In this document: positions 60,972-64,000 of the stretch, one piece after another | Position numbering within the stretch: the stretch's first letter is position 1 | Layout of the letters: every line of letters begins with the position of its first letter | Source of the DNA: Roseburia sp. 831b | GTDB taxonomy: Bacteria > Bacillota > Clostridia > Lachnospirales > Lachnospiraceae | Assembly (NCBI RefSeq): GCF_001940165.2 | Contig: NZ_CP135162.1 | Span: 299,501-363,500 of the forward strand | DNA length: 64,000 nt | Direction: 5' to 3' | Program-made: the position numbers and the translations under genes | The notes under the pieces: model-generated | The model's input: only the letters and a program-made list of their open reading frames with translations | Databases searched by the model: none | Told to the model about the DNA's origin: nothing

Positions 60972-62590
60972 AAATGAAAAAAGTGGTTGCGATTCTTCTT
61001 ACCGTTGTGATTTTAGGCGGTGCCACGACGGGGGGAATCCTCGGATATAAATCTTATCAGAAAAAGAATGCAGTGGTAGAAGTACAGCAGGTTTCCAATC
61101 TTTCCTACGGATATTGGGGAGACGAGAACACAAGTTCAGGAATGGTCACGAATGATTCCTCACAGGAGATTTATCTGTCGGACTCCAAGACCGTGTCGGA
61201 AGTTTTTGTAAAAGAAGGAGATACGGTTGCAGTCGGAGATCCTCTGATGGCGTACGATACGGCAGAAGTTGGAATCCAGATAAAGCAAAAGGAACTGGAT
61301 ATCAGCACAATTGATAATGATATTGCAATTGCACAGCACAATCTGGATACGTTAAAAAATACGACTCCGGTCAACAAGACAAAACCGGCTGATACAAATA
61401 CGAATGTAGTTCCAACGCCAGATGTGACGCCACAGCCAGACGTGACACCACAGCCGGATAACACACCGGCCGGACCGGAACAAAGTGAAACAGGGGCATT
61501 CCATTATGTGACGGAAAGCAGTGTGCCAAGTAATCAGGCAGATGCGCCGGATGGCGTGACAAAGCCTTACCAGTTCCTTTGCACACAGGATGCCTATGTG
61601 ACAGGAAGTTATTTAAATGCGTTGATGCAGAATCATACAACAGCAGTTTTTGAGGTCAGACAAGGAGACATACCAACAGGAAATGTCATTACATCCTGGA
61701 CGGTAAACGGTGCGTATCTGACAGCTTCCTATGATGCAGATGCCAAATATTACATTGCGACACATGATAAGGCAGAGGATACTGGGGATAGCACAGAATC
61801 CGGAAATGATGAAGTGCTGCCAGAGGAACCTGTCGTTGAGGAATGGGTAGAGCCGGAAGGCTATACGGCAGATGAGCTTGCAAAAGAGATTGCAAAACAG
61901 CAGGCAACCTTAAAAACGCTTGATATCAAGAAAAGAAAAGCACAGTTAGAATTAGAAAGTTTAAAACAGACATCGGATGATGGAACCATATATGCGACAG
62001 TTGCCGGTGTTGTAAAAACAGCTTCAGACCCGGATGAATATGTGAATGATGGAACCGCATTTTTAGTGGTATCCGGTTCCGATGGTCTCTATGTGACGGG
62101 AGCAGTCAGCGAATTATTACTTGATCAGGTAGGAGTTGGAACCGTTGTTACAGCAAGTTCCTGGGAGAGTGGCATGTCCTTTGAAGCAGTTATTACAGAA
62201 ATTGCAGACTACCCACAGGAGAGTGATGGTTATTATGGGGATGGCAATTCCAATGCTTCCTATTACCAGTATACGGCATACATTGAAGATACCACCGGAT
62301 TAAAAAATGGTGAATATCTGGATCTTTCCATTACGACAGGGGCGGATTCTTCGGATGCAATTTATATAGAAAAGGCTTATGTAAGAGAGGAAGACGGTAA
62401 GTCTTACGTGATGGTTGCAAATGAGGACGACAAGTTGGAAAAACGCTATGTGACAACCGGAAAAACGATTTATGGTTCCGCAGTAGAGATTACATCGGGC
62501 TTAAGTATGGATGACAGAATCGCTTTTCCATATGGCAAGAACGCAGTAGAGGGCGCGAGTGTAACAGAGGCGTCAAATATGTACTATTAA
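60968..62590 (+). CDS. HlyD-type export adaptor 2 with large insertion in the coiled-coil hairpin
   Basis: 540 residues. The N-terminal anchor helix and barrel-sandwich half (SKTVSEVFVKEGDTVAVGDPLMAYDTAEV) lead into hairpin helix 1 (about 98-135). Then comes a Pro/Thr/Asp-rich linker with three T-P-[QD]-x-D-like repeats and a globular insert of about 110 residues (FHYVTESSVPSNQ, DAYVTGSYLNALMQNH), followed by hairpin helix 2 (about 300-335) and the rest of the adaptor. The insert sits at the hairpin tip. Cotranscribed with the ABC ATPase. Confidence 0.82.
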   Translation: MKMKKVVAILLTVVILGGATTGGILGYKSYQKKNAVVEVQQVSNLSYGYWGDENTSSGMVTNDSSQEIYLSDSKTVSEVFVKEGDTVAVGDPLMAYDTAEVGIQIKQKELDISTIDNDIAIAQHNLDTLKNTTPVNKTKPADTNTNVVPTPDVTPQPDVTPQPDNTPAGPEQSETGAFHYVTESSVPSNQADAPDGVTKPYQFLCTQDAYVTGSYLNALMQNHTTAVFEVRQGDIPTGNVITSWTVNGAYLTASYDADAKYYIATHDKAEDTGDSTESGNDEVLPEEPVVEEWVEPEGYTADELAKEIAKQQATLKTLDIKKRKAQLELESLKQTSDDGTIYATVAGVVKTASDPDEYVNDGTAFLVVSGSDGLYVTGAVSELLLDQVGVGTVVTASSWESGMSFEAVITEIADYPQESDGYYGDGNSNASYYQYTAYIEDTTGLKNGEYLDLSITTGADSSDAIYIEKAYVREEDGKSYVMVANEDDKLEKRYVTTGKTIYGSAVEITSGLSMDDRIAFPYGKNAVEGASVTEASNMYY

Positions 62591-62606
62591 TCAGAGGGGG
62601 AATACA

Positions 62607-63860
62607 ATGTTTGAAAATATCAGATTGTCATTTCAGGGAATCTGGTCGCATAAGATGCGTTCTTTCCTGACAATGCTTGGAATTATTATCGGAATTGCAG
62701 CTATTATTGCAATTGTTTCTACAATAAAAGGAACAAACGAACAAATTAAACAGAATCTGGTTGGTTCCGGAGAAAACACAGTGGAAGTTTCCTTGTATCA
62801 GGGAGATTGGACGTATGAGATGGAATACAATGGAATTCCATCCGGTGTTCCACTTATTTCCGATGATGTGATGGAGGAGATTTCTAAGATTGATGCGGTA
62901 GAAAGCGTTTCCCGTTATCTATCCAGACAGGATTATGACGGTGTGTACCGCTTAAATACATCGTTATCCGGTGGCTACGTCAAAGGGATTGACACCAGTT
63001 ATTTTTCCACCTGCAATTTCCTTGTGACAGAGGGAAGAGCGTTTGTGGAGGATGATTACACCAAATACCGCAAGGTAGCAATCTTAGACGAGGATTCGGC
63101 AAATGTCCTGTTTGACGGGGAAGACCCGGTCGGACAGACCATCGAGATTCAAAAAGAGCCATACACCGTGGTAGGAGTTGTAAAAAAGGCAAAAGAATTT
63201 CATCCGGTCATCAATTCGATAGAAGATTATTACACATACAGCCAGGATACAGCAGGAAGTGTTTATATTCCAGACGCAACCTGGTGCATTACCTATCAGT
63301 ATGACGAACCTCAGAATGTTGTGCTAAAGGTGGCAAGCGCAGATGACATGACAAGCGCAGGAAAAGCTTGTGCAAACCTGTTAAATGGTTATCTGACGGT
63401 CAGTGATGATACCATTCAGTACAAAGCGCAGGATTTGATGGAGCAGGCACAGCAGATTCAGGAATTAAGCAGTTCCACGAACACAATGTTAATCTGGATT
63501 GCAGGAATTTCCCTGATTGTCGGAGGTATCGGTGTCATGAATATCATGCTGGTATCCGTGACAGAGCGTACACAGGAGATTGGCTTGAAAAAGGCAATCG
63601 GTGCAAGAAAGTCCAAAATTTTAAATCAGTTTCTGACAGAAGCAGCAGTTCTTACAAGTATGGGTGGACTTATCGGTGTAATCGTTGGTATTATTCTGGC
63701 AAAAATTATTTCCTATGTCAGCGCAACACCAGTTGCCATCAGTATTCCGGCAGCAGTAGGTGCCGTTGTATTTTCGATGGTAATCGGAATTGTCTTTGGA
63801 GTTTTCCCATCCTACAAGGCAGCAAACTTAAACCCAATCGATGCACTGCGACATGAATAA
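62607..63860 (+). CDS. ABC exporter permease (MacB/FtsX-like)
   Basis: 417 residues. A first membrane helix (about 17-40, MLGIIIGIAAIIAIVSTIKG), an extracellular MacB-type periplasmic core domain (about 45-275), and three C-terminal helices with the FtsX motif GGIGVMNIMLVSVTERTQEIGLKKAIGARK and PSYKAANLNPIDALRHE. Last gene of the four-gene export operon. Such mechanotransmission pumps export peptides, antibiotics or lipoproteins; the substrate is unknown here. Confidence 0.92.
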   Translation: MFENIRLSFQGIWSHKMRSFLTMLGIIIGIAAIIAIVSTIKGTNEQIKQNLVGSGENTVEVSLYQGDWTYEMEYNGIPSGVPLISDDVMEEISKIDAVESVSRYLSRQDYDGVYRLNTSLSGGYVKGIDTSYFSTCNFLVTEGRAFVEDDYTKYRKVAILDEDSANVLFDGEDPVGQTIEIQKEPYTVVGVVKKAKEFHPVINSIEDYYTYSQDTAGSVYIPDATWCITYQYDEPQNVVLKVASADDMTSAGKACANLLNGYLTVSDDTIQYKAQDLMEQAQQIQELSSSTNTMLIWIAGISLIVGGIGVMNIMLVSVTERTQEIGLKKAIGARKSKILNQFLTEAAVLTSMGGLIGVIVGIILAKIISYVSATPVAISIPAAVGAVVFSMVIGIVFGVFPSYKAANLNPIDALRHE

Positions 63861-64000
63861 ACTTGTGTTAACCACCGGCGGTGTTGAGACGCTCGAATAT
63901 TTTGCAAAACAAATGGGAGCAGAGTTCGAGCGCCTCGGCTATGCGGTGTTTTACTTTGATTTAAAAAATGCACCTTCAAGTGCAAAAAAGGTTCGGAAAT
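63853..64000 (+). CDS. Start of a further gene, possibly glycosyltransferase-like (3' end outside window)
   Basis: ATG 63853 overlaps the permease stop by eight bases and stays open to the window end (49 codons: MNKLVLTTGGVETLEYFAKQ, then LGYAVFYFDLKN). The opening strand-glycine-helix pattern resembles the N-terminal Rossmann part of CgeB-like glycosyltransferases. Too short for a firm call. Confidence 0.45.
   Translation, partial: MNKLVLTTGGVETLEYFAKQMGAEFERLGYAVFYFDLKNAPSSAKKVRK

Overview
The window reads as chromosome of a low-GC, anaerobic, spore-forming Firmicute, most likely a gut Lachnospiraceae (Clostridia). The basis is a gerA-type germination operon beside spoIIR, a SCIFF peptide with its radical SAM maturase, a fused secDF, a bile-salt/penicillin-acylase family enzyme, and the general AT-rich codon use. 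I saw no tRNA, rRNA, CRISPR array, transposase or phage gene. Products are assigned from sequence motifs and family knowledge only; no search was run.

Positions 1-35406 form one accessory island built around a type VII secretion (T7SSb/ESX-like) machine. From left to right: the 3' part of a large membrane-anchored surface protein with Ig-like repeats; two FHA-domain proteins; a CpaE/MinD-like ATPase; the ubiquitin-like protein EsaB/YukD; the FtsK/SpoIIIE-type motor EssC; and a WXG100 protein. No recognisable EssA, EssB or EsaA lies in the window. Substrates follow. The first is an effector-like protein (11301) trailed by a tandem array of about six full copies plus remnants of a single-pass membrane protein, which looks like an immunity array. 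Next is an operon of an orphan-fold protein, a DUF5082-like and a DUF5344-like helper, a third small helical protein and an RHS-repeat polymorphic toxin (19348-24333) with a two-TM candidate immunity protein. Then comes a second, almost identical RHS toxin (24934-30033) with a different C-terminal tip and a membrane alpha/beta-hydrolase-like candidate immunity protein. Last are displaced RHS pieces (31365-32486 and about 33098-33779) carrying or adjoining further toxin tips and membrane immunity genes. All three effector-like proteins start with the same about 140-residue helical module, probably the export signal.

Positions 35407-43895 hold ordinary genes: a choloylglycine-hydrolase family enzyme, a DUF4190-like membrane protein, a polysaccharide deacetylase, rarA, a PLP aminotransferase, ispE and a GntR/FCD regulator. 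A complete minus-strand transcription unit encodes a 21-residue peptide with four cysteines, and a 20-bp palindrome lies on the ispE promoter.

Positions 43896-49650 carry sporulation and germination functions (GerA-, GerB- and GerC-type subunits, SpoIIR) and two conserved hypotheticals. Positions 49807-58880 carry housekeeping genes: a trigger-factor-like lipoprotein, asnS, a TIGR04086-type membrane protein, the SCIFF peptide and maturase, secDF, a DUF1294 protein and glyA. Positions 58909-63860 form a four-gene MacAB-like ABC export operon with two different HlyD-type adaptors. The window ends inside a further gene that overlaps the permease.
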